DNA of 64,000 nt, taken from the NCBI RefSeq assembly GCF_024707125.1, contig NZ_JANQAH010000004.1, positions 1 through 64,000 on the forward strand. The letters are read 5' to 3'. The stretch comes from Devosia sp. (GTDB lineage Bacteria > Pseudomonadota > Alphaproteobacteria > Rhizobiales > Devosiaceae). Below, in pieces: positions 53,630 through 62,703 of this stretch. Made by a program: the position numbers and the translations under genes. The notes below the pieces were generated by a model. That model searched no databases, had not been told where the DNA came from, and was given only the letters and a program-made list of their open reading frames with translations. Each line of letters begins with the position of its first letter. Within the stretch, counting starts at the first letter, position 1.

Positions 53630-55444
53630 ATGACCGTCCGCCAGGCAATCCAGGACGTGACCGACCGCATTGCGGCCCGCAGCCGCGACACGCGCCGCGA
53701 CTATCTCAATCGCCTCGACGCCGCGCGCGAAGCCGGCGTTTATCGATCGACGCTCTCCTGTGGCAATCTCGCCCATGGCTTTGCCGCCTGTACGCCTTCG
53801 GAAAAGGCGGCGCTCGCCGGCAACAAGACGCTCAATCTCGGCATCGTCACCAGCTACAACGACATGCTGAGCGCCCATCAGCCCTATCAGTTCTATCCCG
53901 ACATCATCAAACAGGCGGCGCGCGAAATCGGTGCTACGGCCCAGGTGGCGGGTGGTGTACCGGCCATGTGCGATGGCGTGACCCAGGGCATGCCGGGCAT
54001 GGACCTGAGCCTGTTCTCGCGCGATGTGATCGCCATGGCGACGGCCATTGCGCTCTCGCACAACATGTTCGACGCGGCCGTCTATCTTGGTATCTGCGAC
54101 AAGATCGTGCCCGGTCTGGTCATCGGTGCGCTGAGCTTTGGCCACCTGCCTGCCGTGTTCATTCCCGCCGGGCCCATGCCCTCGGGCCTGCCGAACGACG
54201 AGAAGAGCAAGATCCGCCAGCTCTATGCCGAGGGCAAGGTTGGTCGCGCCGAACTCCTCGAAGCCGAAAGCAAGTCCTATCACTCGGCCGGTACGTGCAC
54301 GTTTTACGGCACCGCCAATTCGAACCAGATGCTCATGGAAATCATGGGCCTCCACCTGCCGGGCGCCAGCTTCGTCAATCCCGGTACGCCGCTGCGCGAT
54401 GCGCTGACCCGCGAGGCGACCAAGCGCGCGCTGTCGCTGACCGCGCAGGGCAATGACTATACGCCCATCGGCCACATCATGGACGAGAAGGCCTTCGTGA
54501 ATGGTCTCGTCGGCCTTCATGCCACGGGCGGCTCGACCAACCACACCATGCACCTGATCGCCATGGCCGCCGCTGCCGGCCTGCAGGTGACCTGGGACGA
54601 TATGAGCGACCTCAGCGATGCGACCCCGCTCCTCGCTCGCGTCTATCCCAATGGCGTAGCCGACGTGAACCATTTCCACGCGGCCGGCGGCATGGGCTTC
54701 CTCATGCGCGAACTGCTCGATGACGGTTATCTGCATGACGATGTGAAAACCGTCTGGGGCAATGGGCTGCATAATTACACGGTTGAAGCCAAGCTGATCG
54801 AAGACAAGCTGGCGTTTGAACCGGCTCCCGCCGAAAGCGCGCTGCCGAAAGTGCTGACCAGTACCAAGACGCCGTTCCAGACGACGGGCGGGCTAAAACT
54901 GCTCACCGGCAATCTCGGCCGCTCCGTGATCAAAGTGTCGGCGGTGAAGCCTGAGCATCGCGTGGTGGAAGCGCCGGCGCGCGTTTTCCATAGCCAGGAT
55001 GGGCTGCAGGCGGCGTTCAAGGCGGGCGAACTGACCGGCGATTTCATTGCCGTGGTGCGTTTCTCCGGCCCCAAGGCCATCGGCATGCCGGAACTGCACA
55101 AGCTGACGCCGTCGCTCGGCATCATGCAGGATCGCGGTTTCAAGGTGGCGCTTCTCACCGATGGCCGCATGTCGGGTGCTTCCGGAAAAGTGCCGGCGGC
55201 GATCCATATGACGCCGGAAGCCAATGATGGCGGCCCCATCAGCAAGATCCGCGATGGCGACATGATCCGGCTCGATGCCAATGAAGGCACGTTGACCTTC
55301 CTTGGCGACGAGAAGGAGTTCTTCTCGCGCACTCCGGCCAGCGAAGACCTACGTCCCTCGCACTACGGCATGGGCCGCGAACTCTTTGCTGGGTTCCGTA
55401 GCCTGGTGGGTGTCGCCGATCGCGGGGCGAGCGTTTTTAACTAG
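53630..55444 (+). CDS. edd: Phosphogluconate dehydratase
   Basis: A 604-residue IlvD/Edd-family enzyme that dehydrates 6-phosphogluconate to KDPG. Its Fe-S cysteines lie in [28 protein letters not shown] and [11 protein letters not shown]. It completes zwf-pgl-edd; the aldolase (eda) is not in the window. Its 3' end overlaps the convergent citrate synthase gene by eight bases. Confidence 0.97.
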   Translation: MTVRQAIQDVTDRIAARSRDTRRDYLNRLDAAREAGVYRSTLSCGNLAHGFAACTPSEKAALAGNKTLNLGIVTSYNDMLSAHQPYQFYPDIIKQAAREIGATAQVAGGVPAMCDGVTQGMPGMDLSLFSRDVIAMATAIALSHNMFDAAVYLGICDKIVPGLVIGALSFGHLPAVFIPAGPMPSGLPNDEKSKIRQLYAEGKVGRAELLEAESKSYHSAGTCTFYGTANSNQMLMEIMGLHLPGASFVNPGTPLRDALTREATKRALSLTAQGNDYTPIGHIMDEKAFVNGLVGLHATGGSTNHTMHLIAMAAAAGLQVTWDDMSDLSDATPLLARVYPNGVADVNHFHAAGGMGFLMRELLDDGYLHDDVKTVWGNGLHNYTVEAKLIEDKLAFEPAPAESALPKVLTSTKTPFQTTGGLKLLTGNLGRSVIKVSAVKPEHRVVEAPARVFHSQDGLQAAFKAGELTGDFIAVVRFSGPKAIGMPELHKLTPSLGIMQDRGFKVALLTDGRMSGASGKVPAAIHMTPEANDGGPISKIRDGDMIRLDANEGTLTFLGDEKEFFSRTPASEDLRPSHYGMGRELFAGFRSLVGVADRGASVFN

Positions 55445-56567
55445 GCAGGTCGCCGACATAGCGGGCGCGCGGCCTGATCAGCGCGCCCGTTTCAATTTGC
55501 TCCAGCGCATGGGCGAGCCAGCCGACGCAGCGCGCCAGGGCAAAAATCTGCAGCGGCGCATCGTCGGGCAGGTCATGCGCAGCGACGAGGGCGGAGAGGG
55601 CGAAGTCGATATTCGGCTTTTCGCCGCTGAGCCTTTCGCCGGTTTCGGCCAATTCAGCAAAGAGCGCGGGAACGGCGAAGGTCGCCATCAGGGCCGGGGC
55701 GCGCACGTCGTGGTCGGGATAAAGCCGGTGCCCGAAACAGGGCAGGGGGCGGCCCTGTCGCAATAGGCTGGAGATGGCGGTTTCGACGCCGTAGCGCTTT
55801 GCGTCGCGCACAAGGGCGCCCATGCTGAGGCTGGCTGTGCCGTGGAGCGGTCCGGACAGGGCGGCAAGGCCAGCGAGCACGGCGGCGGCCAGTGGGGCGC
55901 CGGTGGATGCGGTGACGCGGGCTGCAAATGTGGAAGCATTCAATTCATGCTCGGCCAAGAGGACGAGGGCGCAGCGCAGGGCGTTGGCGGCCTCGGGGCG
56001 CTGCCACTGGGCGGCTAAGCGCTCGTGGACCGGGCCGGTTCGCGCGCCGGTAATGGCGGAGGCGACGAGGGACACGACAAGCGTAGAATCCTTGATGAGG
56101 ACACTGCGCGCCCGTCCCGAGGGCGGCATCTGGGTGGCAGCGAGTTCCGCCACTTGCCGATAGGCGGCGATGAGGCCGGTATCGGCGCCCGTTGTGGTCA
56201 TGGTGCCGAAATCGACCGGAGCGGATGTGCTCCAGAGCAGTTTTGCCATGTCTTCGAGCGTCGCCGTCTTGGCAAGCTCCGCGGCGTCCTGGCCCCGGAT
56301 GTAGAAGTGGCCGTTGGCAACCGTGGAAATGGCGGTGGAGAGAACCGGCTCGCCCCAGGCGATGCTTTCGGCGGCCACTGTCGTCGCCGGGCGGCGGCCT
56401 TTCTGGCGGGCGGCGAGGCGTTCGACATCGTCCTGCCGATAAAGGCTGCGGCGCGGGTCTTCCGGATCGGGACGGGCGGCGATGCGGCCGCGGCTGACAT
56501 TGGCATAGAGCGTCTGCGGCTTGGTGCCGAGAAGGGCAAGGGCGGCTTCCGCGGATATCCAGCTCAT
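55437..56567 (-). CDS. Citrate synthase-family protein with N-terminal MerR/excisionase-type DNA-binding domain
   Basis: A 376-residue fusion. Residues 1-57 ([46 protein letters not shown]) form a winged helix-turn-helix of the MerR/excisionase kind. Residues 70-376 are citrate synthase with all three catalytic residues: His207 ([11 protein letters not shown]), His280 (CFGHRLY) and Asp321 (NIDF). Citrate synthases join acetyl- or propionyl-CoA to oxaloacetate. The chain thus has both an intact active site and a likely DNA-binding domain, and it is divergent from a second citrate synthase across a 26-base perfect palindrome; a metabolite-responsive autoregulator is the natural guess. It shares about 25-30% like motifs with its neighbour. 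Confidence 0.85.
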   Translation of the reverse strand: MSWISAEAALALLGTKPQTLYANVSRGRIAARPDPEDPRRSLYRQDDVERLAARQKGRRPATTVAAESIAWGEPVLSTAISTVANGHFYIRGQDAAELAKTATLEDMAKLLWSTSAPVDFGTMTTTGADTGLIAAYRQVAELAATQMPPSGRARSVLIKDSTLVVSLVASAITGARTGPVHERLAAQWQRPEAANALRCALVLLAEHELNASTFAARVTASTGAPLAAAVLAGLAALSGPLHGTASLSMGALVRDAKRYGVETAISSLLRQGRPLPCFGHRLYPDHDVRAPALMATFAVPALFAELAETGERLSGEKPNIDFALSALVAAHDLPDDAPLQIFALARCVGWLAHALEQIETGALIRPRARYVGDLPS

Positions 56568-56589
56568 GGCATCTCACATTGATCAATTG

Positions 56590-56615
56590 CATCAAGATTG
56601 ACGTCAATCTTGATG
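56590..56615. promoter_or_regulatory. Perfect 26-bp palindromic operator between two citrate synthase genes
   Basis: The half-site CATCAAGATTGAC is followed at once by its exact reverse complement, so all 26 bases are symmetric. A second ten-base palindrome, ATTGATCAAT, lies just upstream at 56578-56587. The big palindrome is 22 bases from the start of the fusion gene and 36 from that of its paralogue, which suits a repressor that controls both. Confidence 0.8.
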
Positions 56616-56651
56616 TGGCCAATCTAGCGGTAAAGACGAAGGAGACGCAAC

Positions 56652-57722
56652 ATGTCTGGACTGGATGATGTCATTGCCGCTGAAACCACGCTGTCGGAAG
56701 TCGACGGCGCCAACGGCCGGCTGGTGATCTGCGGATACCGGCTCGACGAACTGGCCGGGTCAAAGTCCTATGAGGAGGTTTTGGCGCTGCTTGCGGGCGA
56801 AGTGCTGCCGCGTGGCGCGGCGCTCAAAACCCGGCTGGGCATGGCGCGGCTGCGCGCCTTTGCCGAAGTTGCCTGGCTCGACGAGGCCATTCTGGCGCTA
56901 TCAATCACCGAGGGGCTGCGGGCGCTGATGGCGCGGCTGCCCGATGGCGAGGATGCCGATACCGCGCTGCTGCTGGTGGCGGCCCCGGCGGTGTTCGTGC
57001 CGGCTTTGGTGCGGCGTAAGGCGGGGCAGGCGGCGATTGCGCCGGATCCGGCGCTGGGTCATGCCGCGGATATGCTGGCCATGCTCAAGGGCAAGGCGCC
57101 GAGCAAGGCGGAGGTTGATGCGCTCGATACCTATCTCGTGACCGTGAGCGATCATGGGCTCAATGCGTCCACCTTCGCCGCGCGGGTCGTGGCTTCGACG
57201 CGGGCCGGCTATACTTCGGCCGCGCTCGCGGCGCTGGGGGCGCTGAAGGGCCCCCTGCATGGAGGCGCGCCGGGGCCGGTGCTCGATATGCTCGATGCGG
57301 TGGGAACGCCTGAACGGGCCAGTTCCTGGCTGACGGGCGAACTGGCGCGCGGCGAGCGGTTGATGGGCTTTGGGCATCGCATCTATCGCGTGCGCGATCC
57401 GCGGGCCGATGCGCTGAAGGGCGCGCTGACGCGATTGGGTGCGGCAGGCGATATGGATGCGGAGCGGATAAAGCTCGCCGAGGCGGTGGAGCGCGAGGCG
57501 CTGGCGCTGCTGCGGCTCAGGAAGCCGGACCGGGCGCTCGATACCAATGTGGAATTCTTCACCGCCTTGCTGCTCGAAGCGCTGGGCTTTCCTCGCGATG
57601 CCTTTACCGGCGTTTTTGCCGCGGGCCGCGTCGGCGGCTGGCTGGCCCATGCGCATGAGCAGGTGGCGAACGGGCGGCTGATCCGCCCGCAATCGCGCTA
57701 TGTGGGGCCCAAGGCCGCCTGA
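56652..57722 (+). CDS. Citrate synthase/2-methylcitrate synthase paralogue
   Basis: A 356-residue citrate synthase without the DNA-binding head. The catalytic histidines are kept (His168 in [12 protein letters not shown], His242 in GFGHRIY), but the third residue, normally Asp in NVDF, is Glu301 (NVEFF). Some other citrate synthases, I believe including some methylcitrate type, also have NVEF. It starts after GGAGACGC and is divergent from the fusion gene. A role in the 2-methylcitrate cycle or in citrate synthesis is possible. Confidence 0.85.
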   Translation: MSGLDDVIAAETTLSEVDGANGRLVICGYRLDELAGSKSYEEVLALLAGEVLPRGAALKTRLGMARLRAFAEVAWLDEAILALSITEGLRALMARLPDGEDADTALLLVAAPAVFVPALVRRKAGQAAIAPDPALGHAADMLAMLKGKAPSKAEVDALDTYLVTVSDHGLNASTFAARVVASTRAGYTSAALAALGALKGPLHGGAPGPVLDMLDAVGTPERASSWLTGELARGERLMGFGHRIYRVRDPRADALKGALTRLGAAGDMDAERIKLAEAVEREALALLRLRKPDRALDTNVEFFTALLLEALGFPRDAFTGVFAAGRVGGWLAHAHEQVANGRLIRPQSRYVGPKAA

Positions 57723-59257
57723 TCCCGGAGCCATTCGGCAATACTCGGCGCATCCTCTGCGCCGAGCCCGTGGCCGGCAGCGAGCACGCGGACAGATACC
57801 GTTGCGCCATTGGCGCGCATGGCTTCGGCGAGCTTTTCGCCCTGACCACGGAAGGCGTCGGTTTCGCCGAGGAGGATGAGGACGCTGGTGCCGCTGAGAT
57901 CGGTCTGCGGGACTTCGTCGAGCACCATGGCCGGGCGGATGAGCACGGCGCGGCGGACGAAGCCTGGATGCAGGAGCAAGGCGGCGGCGAGGAGATTGGC
58001 GCCGTTGGAATAGCCGAGGGCGGCGAGCTTTTCCGGGTCTGGCCTATAGGCGGTGTTTACCTCGCCGAAGAAGGCTTCAAGGGCGCCGGATTCGAAACGG
58101 ATGTCCTTCTGGTCGAAGATCGACGGGCCAAAGCTGCGGAACCAGCGCTGCACGCCGCTTTCGGTGCTGCGGCCGCGCATGCCGAGCAGCGTCGCGTTTG
58201 GCGCGGCGCGGTGTGCCAGCGGCATCAGGTCGGTTTCGTTGCCGCCGGTGCCGTGGAGAAGGGCGATGGTCGTGCCATCCGGATTTTCGGGCGTAAAGAA
58301 GCGGTGCTTGTAGATGAGGTCGCGATAGACGACGCGCTCTTCGCCGGGGAGGCCAAACTGGGGCAGCATGACTTTTACCGCCTCGGGATCGGGCGTGTCG
58401 GGCGGCATGAACAGGGTGTGGCCGAGCTTTTCCAGCGTCTCGTCGAGCGTGAAGCCGGGACCGTCGCTGGCCATCTCGATCAGAACATTCCCGGGCTCGC
58501 GCACATAGAGCGAGGTGAAATATTGTCGGTCGTGGAGATTGGTCATGCTCGAATTGAGTTTTCGCAACTCGCGCTCGACGGCCTCAACTTCTGCCTCATC
58601 CTTGGCGCGAACGGCGACATGGTCGGCTGTGCCAGTGCCCGGAGCGCCGGGCCAGAAGCCGGCGGCGTCGCGGATGTCGAGGACGTCACCCACATCGGAG
58701 ACGAGGCGTTGGATCGGGCCTTCGACGGGGCCGGTGCGGAAGCCGAAATTGCGGGTGAGGAAGGCGGTGGTTTCTTCCTGCACTTCTGAGAGCAGAGTGA
58801 CGCCCCGAATGCGGCGGATCGCGTGTTCGGCGGGAATGTCGGTTTCGGGCATGGTCAGCGCGGGCAGATTGGCGCTGACGAGTTTTATGACGACGCCATC
58901 GGGATCACGCAGGCGGAGGACGGTTTCGCCGAATTCCTGCGCTGTGCCCTCGACCTTGACCTGATGGGTCAGGGCGCGCTCGAGCCAATAGCCGATCGAG
59001 CCCTGGGGAATGGCGAGGGAGAGTTCGCTGACCTGGCCGGCACCGGCCTGGCCCGATGAGCCGCCCTGCCAGACGAGGAAAGTGATGAGCGAGCCGGGAC
59101 TGGCGGCGTAATCGCCGTAGAAGAGATGCAGCTGGCGGGCGTCTTCATAGCCGCCGGTGCGCTTGACCAAGCGGAGGCCGAGGAAGCCGACATAGAAATC
59201 GACATTGGCCTGCACGTCTCCGGTGATGAGGGTGACGTGGTGGATGCCGGAGGTCAT
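57698..59257 (-). CDS. Fusion of MhqO-like ring-cleaving dioxygenase and MhqD-like carboxylesterase
   Basis: A 519-residue two-domain protein. Residues 1-310 are a double VOC (glyoxalase/dioxygenase) domain: HHVTLITGD (metal His), ADHVAVRAKD (His212) and VLIEM (Glu261). Residues 320-519 are an alpha/beta hydrolase with LLHGTGGNETDLM and GYSNGA; the triad is Ser417, Asp467 and His496. In Bacillus mhqO and mhqD are separate genes for hydroquinone/quinone stress. Here they are fused, so the ring-cleavage product may pass to the esterase. Start at 59257, because the MhqO-type homology begins there. Confidence 0.88.
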   Translation of the reverse strand: MTSGIHHVTLITGDVQANVDFYVGFLGLRLVKRTGGYEDARQLHLFYGDYAASPGSLITFLVWQGGSSGQAGAGQVSELSLAIPQGSIGYWLERALTHQVKVEGTAQEFGETVLRLRDPDGVVIKLVSANLPALTMPETDIPAEHAIRRIRGVTLLSEVQEETTAFLTRNFGFRTGPVEGPIQRLVSDVGDVLDIRDAAGFWPGAPGTGTADHVAVRAKDEAEVEAVERELRKLNSSMTNLHDRQYFTSLYVREPGNVLIEMASDGPGFTLDETLEKLGHTLFMPPDTPDPEAVKVMLPQFGLPGEERVVYRDLIYKHRFFTPENPDGTTIALLHGTGGNETDLMPLAHRAAPNATLLGMRGRSTESGVQRWFRSFGPSIFDQKDIRFESGALEAFFGEVNTAYRPDPEKLAALGYSNGANLLAAALLLHPGFVRRAVLIRPAMVLDEVPQTDLSGTSVLILLGETDAFRGQGEKLAEAMRANGATVSVRVLAAGHGLGAEDAPSIAEWLRDQAALGPT

Positions 59258-59288
59258 GGGGCGCTCTCTCTTGGTCTGGTGCCTGCCG

Positions 59289-59397
59289 ATACCCCCACCC
59301 TTAATCCCTCCCCACAAGGGGGAGGGAGACGAAGGAACCGCGAGATCGAGGCAACCGCCTCCCTCCCCTTGATGGGGAGGGAATGAGGGTGGGGTGG
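59289..59397. repeat. Intergenic inverted hairpin pair (CCCTCCCC-type repeat), copy 2
   Basis: TCCCTCCCC-acaa-GGGGGAGGGA (59305-59327) and TCCCTCCCC-ttgat-GGGGAGGGA (59360-59382) are flanked by acccccaccc and gggtggggt, which pair with each other. The same architecture appears at 6490-6610. Confidence 0.8.
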
Positions 59398-59420
59398 GGC
59401 CACAAACTCGATGCCAGACG

Positions 59421-61235
59421 TCACCGGCTGCGTCCAAACAACCGCTCGATGTCGCCCTTTTTCAGTTCGACATAGGTCGGGCGGCCATGGATGCATTGGC
59501 CGGAATGAGGCGTCGATTCCATGTCGCGGAGGAGGGCGTTCATTTCGTCGACGCGCAGGCGCCTTCCGGAGCGGACGGAACCGTGACAGGCCATGCGGCC
59601 GATAATGGCCTCCATGCGGTCGGTCAGCGCAGCAGCGCTTTCCCACTCGGCGAGCCCATCGGCGAGATCGCGGATGAGGCTGTCCACGTCGCTATTGCCC
59701 AGGATTGCCGGGGTCTCGCGCACGGCAATGGCGCGGGGGCCGAAGCGGTCGAGATAGAGGCCGAATTGTTCGAGCTCAGGCGCTGCTTCTTCGAGGAGCG
59801 TGCACTCCTCCTCGGGCAGTTCGATAATGATCGGGATGAGCTGGGCCTGGCTCGCGACCGGGCCGGCGGCGAGCTGGGCCTTGAAACGCTCATAGACGAG
59901 GCGCTCATGGGCGGCGTGCTGATCGACCAGCAGAAGGCCCTTGTCGCTTTGCGCGATGATGTAATTGTCGAACATCTGGGCGCGGGCGGTGCCGAGGGGG
60001 TAGTCGATGATCTCGGGTGTTTCCGGCACGGTCTCGACGCGGGCGCGGGGCTCGGTGAAACCACTGAAGCGGCCGGGAGAGCGGTCGAGATTGAGTGGGG
60101 CTGTGCTTGGCGCGTAGCCGTAGCTTATCGGGCGCGGCGGGGCCAAGGTCGGCGTATAGCCGATAGGCTCGGGAGCCGGGGCCATTTCGGGGGCGGTGAA
60201 GGCGCCGAGGATATCTTCGGCGACGCTACTGGAGGCCTTGAAGCCGGCAGCGGCGAGGGCGACGCCAATGGCGCGGATGACGGCGCCGCGGATGGCGCCC
60301 TGATCCTGGAAGCGCAGTTCGGCCTTGGCCGGGTGCACGTTGACGTCGACCTCTGCCGGATCGATGGCGACGTAAAGGGCGACGACGGGGAAGCGGTCGC
60401 GGAAGACATAGTCGGCATAGGCGGCGCGGATGGCGCCGACCAGCACCTTGTCGCGCACCGAGCGGCCATTGACGAAGTAGAACTGCGACAGGGAATTGGC
60501 GCGGGTATAGGTGGGGAGGCCCGCCATGCCGGCGACGACGACGCCGTGGCGCGCCATGGCGAGGGGCACGGCATTGTCGACGAAATCGGCGCCCATGACC
60601 TGGCCGAGACGGGCGGCAAGCGCGCCCTCGCCGGTGATGGCTGGCCAGTTCGACATCATCCGGTCCGAGCCTTCGAGGATGAAGTGGATTTCGGGATTGG
60701 CCATAGCGAGGCGCTTGACCACGTCGGTGATCGCGGCGGTTTCGGAGCGGGTGCTTTTGAGGAATTTGCGGCGTGCTGGGACCTGCGCAAAGAGATCGCG
60801 CATCTCGATCACGGTGCCGCGGTTCATCGCCTGCGGCATGGGTCCGGTACGACGGCCATTGTCGACGACGACGGCGAGGCCGGTTTCTGCTTCGGCGGGT
60901 CGAGAGGCGACCGAGAGGCGCGAGACGGAGCCGATGGAGGCCGGGGCCTCACCGCGGAAGCCGAGGGTGCGGATATCGTCGAGATCGTCTGCGCTGAGTT
61001 TGGAGGTCGCGTGGCGCTCGACCGAAAGCATCAGGTCGTCGCGATCCATGCCGTGGCCATCATCGGTGATGCGGATGAGATCCATGCCGCCATTGGCCGT
61101 GGCAATGGTGATGCGGCGAGCGCCGGCGTCGATGGAGTTTTCGACCAGTTCCTTGACGACGCTGGCGGGGCGTTCGACCACTTCGCCGGCGGCGATGCGG
61201 TTGATCAGGTCTTCGGGTAGCTGGCGAATGGGCAA
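59421..61235 (-). CDS. mutL: DNA mismatch repair protein MutL
   Basis: A 604-residue MutL, with the GHKL ATPase (NRIAAGEVVERPASVVKEL, VENSIDAGA, DDGHGM, GFRGEAPASI) and a C-terminal dimerisation domain (LLLVDQHAAHERLVYERF). The C-terminal endonuclease motif DQHAAHERLVYE form lacks the usual DQHAxxERxxE metal set, so like many alphaproteobacteria it may not nick DNA. TTG 61235 follows AAGGAGAA by five bases and yields LPIRQLPEDL, the usual start; the longer reading adds a weak leader. Confidence 0.95.
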   Translation of the reverse strand: MPIRQLPEDLINRIAAGEVVERPASVVKELVENSIDAGARRITIATANGGMDLIRITDDGHGMDRDDLMLSVERHATSKLSADDLDDIRTLGFRGEAPASIGSVSRLSVASRPAEAETGLAVVVDNGRRTGPMPQAMNRGTVIEMRDLFAQVPARRKFLKSTRSETAAITDVVKRLAMANPEIHFILEGSDRMMSNWPAITGEGALAARLGQVMGADFVDNAVPLAMARHGVVVAGMAGLPTYTRANSLSQFYFVNGRSVRDKVLVGAIRAAYADYVFRDRFPVVALYVAIDPAEVDVNVHPAKAELRFQDQGAIRGAVIRAIGVALAAAGFKASSSVAEDILGAFTAPEMAPAPEPIGYTPTLAPPRPISYGYAPSTAPLNLDRSPGRFSGFTEPRARVETVPETPEIIDYPLGTARAQMFDNYIIAQSDKGLLLVDQHAAHERLVYERFKAQLAAGPVASQAQLIPIIIELPEEECTLLEEAAPELEQFGLYLDRFGPRAIAVRETPAILGNSDVDSLIRDLADGLAEWESAAALTDRMEAIIGRMACHGSVRSGRRLRVDEMNALLRDMESTPHSGQCIHGRPTYVELKKGDIERLFGRSR

Positions 61236-61316
61236 GGCGATTCTCCTTGCCCACAATATAGGGGAGGCCGCGCCGCTTTCCGACCCGGAATGGCATTTGT
61301 GCCCAGACGGGCCGAA

Positions 61317-61799
61317 CTAGTCGAGCACGACCACCGCCTCGACCTCGAACAGCATGGGATCGATGGCCAGTTTCGGCACGGGCACCAGGGTCTGCGCCGG
61401 CAGGTTGGCGCCGAACATTTCGACGACGTTCTGGGTCAGCACGCCGAGCTTGGACATGTCGTGGTCGACGACATAGACGGTGAGCTTGGCGACCTGATCG
61501 GGGCTGGCGCCGATCCCCTCGAGCGCGGCGCCGAGATTGGCATAGGCCTGTTTGACCTGGGTGGCGAAATCGGGCGAGAGGCCGCCGGTGCTGTCCTGGC
61601 CGCCCTGGCCTGAAATATAGGCGATGCGGGCATTGGGCGCCACGATCACTGCCGTGCTGTAGCCATTGGGTGCGGGGTCGCCGAGATTGGGCGGGTTGAC
61701 GATGGTCAGCTTGTTCTCGGCCGCGTTGGCCGGTGCTGCAAATGCTGCGGTCATGATGATGGTTCCTCCGATGATGAGACGCGTGATGGCGTTTGGCAT
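61317..61799 (-). CDS. Exported RidA/YjgF-family protein lacking the catalytic arginine
   Basis: A 160-residue RidA-like protein whose N-terminus (MPNAITRLIIGGTIIMTAAFAAPANA) is a signal peptide, so it is periplasmic. The RidA core is seen in YISGQGGQD and AYANLGAALEGIGAS. The conserved arginine that deaminates enamines (PARSxVxV) is Gln (PAQTLVPV), so it is probably not an enamine deaminase. It is divergent from a TetR-family gene and controlled by two operators. Confidence 0.75.
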   Translation of the reverse strand: MPNAITRLIIGGTIIMTAAFAAPANAAENKLTIVNPPNLGDPAPNGYSTAVIVAPNARIAYISGQGGQDSTGGLSPDFATQVKQAYANLGAALEGIGASPDQVAKLTVYVVDHDMSKLGVLTQNVVEMFGANLPAQTLVPVPKLAIDPMLFEVEAVVVLD

Positions 61800-61883
61800 G
61801 ATGATCTCGTGGCTTGGCGGATCGCGGGGCATGGCCGGTTTCCGGCACGATTGAACTTTGTCGCGGATGTCGTTAGGCAAGAC

Positions 61884-61923
61884 TCGTACAGTGTACGAAT
61901 TTATTGCATCGTACGTTGTACGA
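61884..61923. promoter_or_regulatory. Double TetR-type operator between the RidA-like and TetR genes
   Basis: TCGTACA-G-TGTACGA (61884-61898) and TCGTAC-GTT-GTACGA (61909-61923) are 15-base palindromes with centres 25 bases apart. The outer ends (gactcgtaca and tgtacgagtc, 61881-61890 and 61917-61926) also form inverted repeats. The layout suits a TetR dimer pair blocking both divergent promoters. Confidence 0.85.
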
Positions 61924-61988
61924 GTCAATCGCCGGCCATGGACAAGGCTTGTGCTCGTGGTCAGAATTGAGCGGAAACGGGGACGTGG

Positions 61989-62663
61989 ATGGCAGACAAG
62001 GTAGCCGGTCGGCGCGGCAGGCGCCTGCAGGGGCAGGGGGCAGAAGCGCAGGGGAATGAACCGGGGCTGACGCGTGAGCGGATCGCTGCGACGGCCGTGG
62101 GCATGCTGGACGCGAACGGCCTTAACGGTTTGACCATGCGGGGACTGGCCGAGGCGTTGGGGTCAGGCGTCATGAGTCTTTACTGGCACGTCCAGAACAA
62201 GGAGGACGTGTTCGACCTGGCGCTCGATAGTGTGCTCGAATATCGCGGTCCGACGGCGCTGCAGGATTGGCGGGGCGATATCGTGCACGTGCTGGAGGAT
62301 TGGCGCGCCACCATGCTGCGTCACCCCTGGTCGGCATCGTTGCTGCCGCGCCGGGCGCTTGGTCCGAATATTCTTGTGCGCCTTGAGCGGCTGAGCAAAT
62401 GCCTCTCGGCTGGTGGCGTGTCGGACACTGATGTGAATGCCGCCATCTGGTCGCTGTGGAACTATGTGATGGGGGCGACGGTCACGCGGGCCGGCTTTGG
62501 ACCTTCGGACGAGGACCGGGCTGCCTCCCAACAGCGTTTGGCGGAACTCGGTGCCCTCTACCCCTCGATCGAGCACTCGCGTCTACTGCTCGATGATGAT
62601 TGGGACGGCACGTTCCGCAGGGGTCTCGACTTCCTGCTCGATGGCATTGCGCCGAAGCGATGA
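61989..62663 (+). CDS. TetR/AcrR-family repressor
   Basis: A 224-residue regulator with an N-terminal helix-turn-helix (AATAVGMLDANGLNGLTMRG and ALGSGVMSLYWHVQNKEDVF) and a C-terminal TetR_C ligand domain. It likely represses the divergent RidA-like gene and itself through the double operator. Inducer unknown. The next gene, a DMT exporter, could be its other target. Confidence 0.9.
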   Translation: MADKVAGRRGRRLQGQGAEAQGNEPGLTRERIAATAVGMLDANGLNGLTMRGLAEALGSGVMSLYWHVQNKEDVFDLALDSVLEYRGPTALQDWRGDIVHVLEDWRATMLRHPWSASLLPRRALGPNILVRLERLSKCLSAGGVSDTDVNAAIWSLWNYVMGATVTRAGFGPSDEDRAASQQRLAELGALYPSIEHSRLLLDDDWDGTFRRGLDFLLDGIAPKR

Positions 62664-62703
62664 GGCGCTGCGGTTACCGCCTATCCTGAGGTAGAGGATA
62701 TCC

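Noticed and set aside
59394..61220. A 608-codon open frame opposite mutL
   Set aside because: Antisense to a well-conserved gene; glycine/aspartate/alanine-rich product without any motif.
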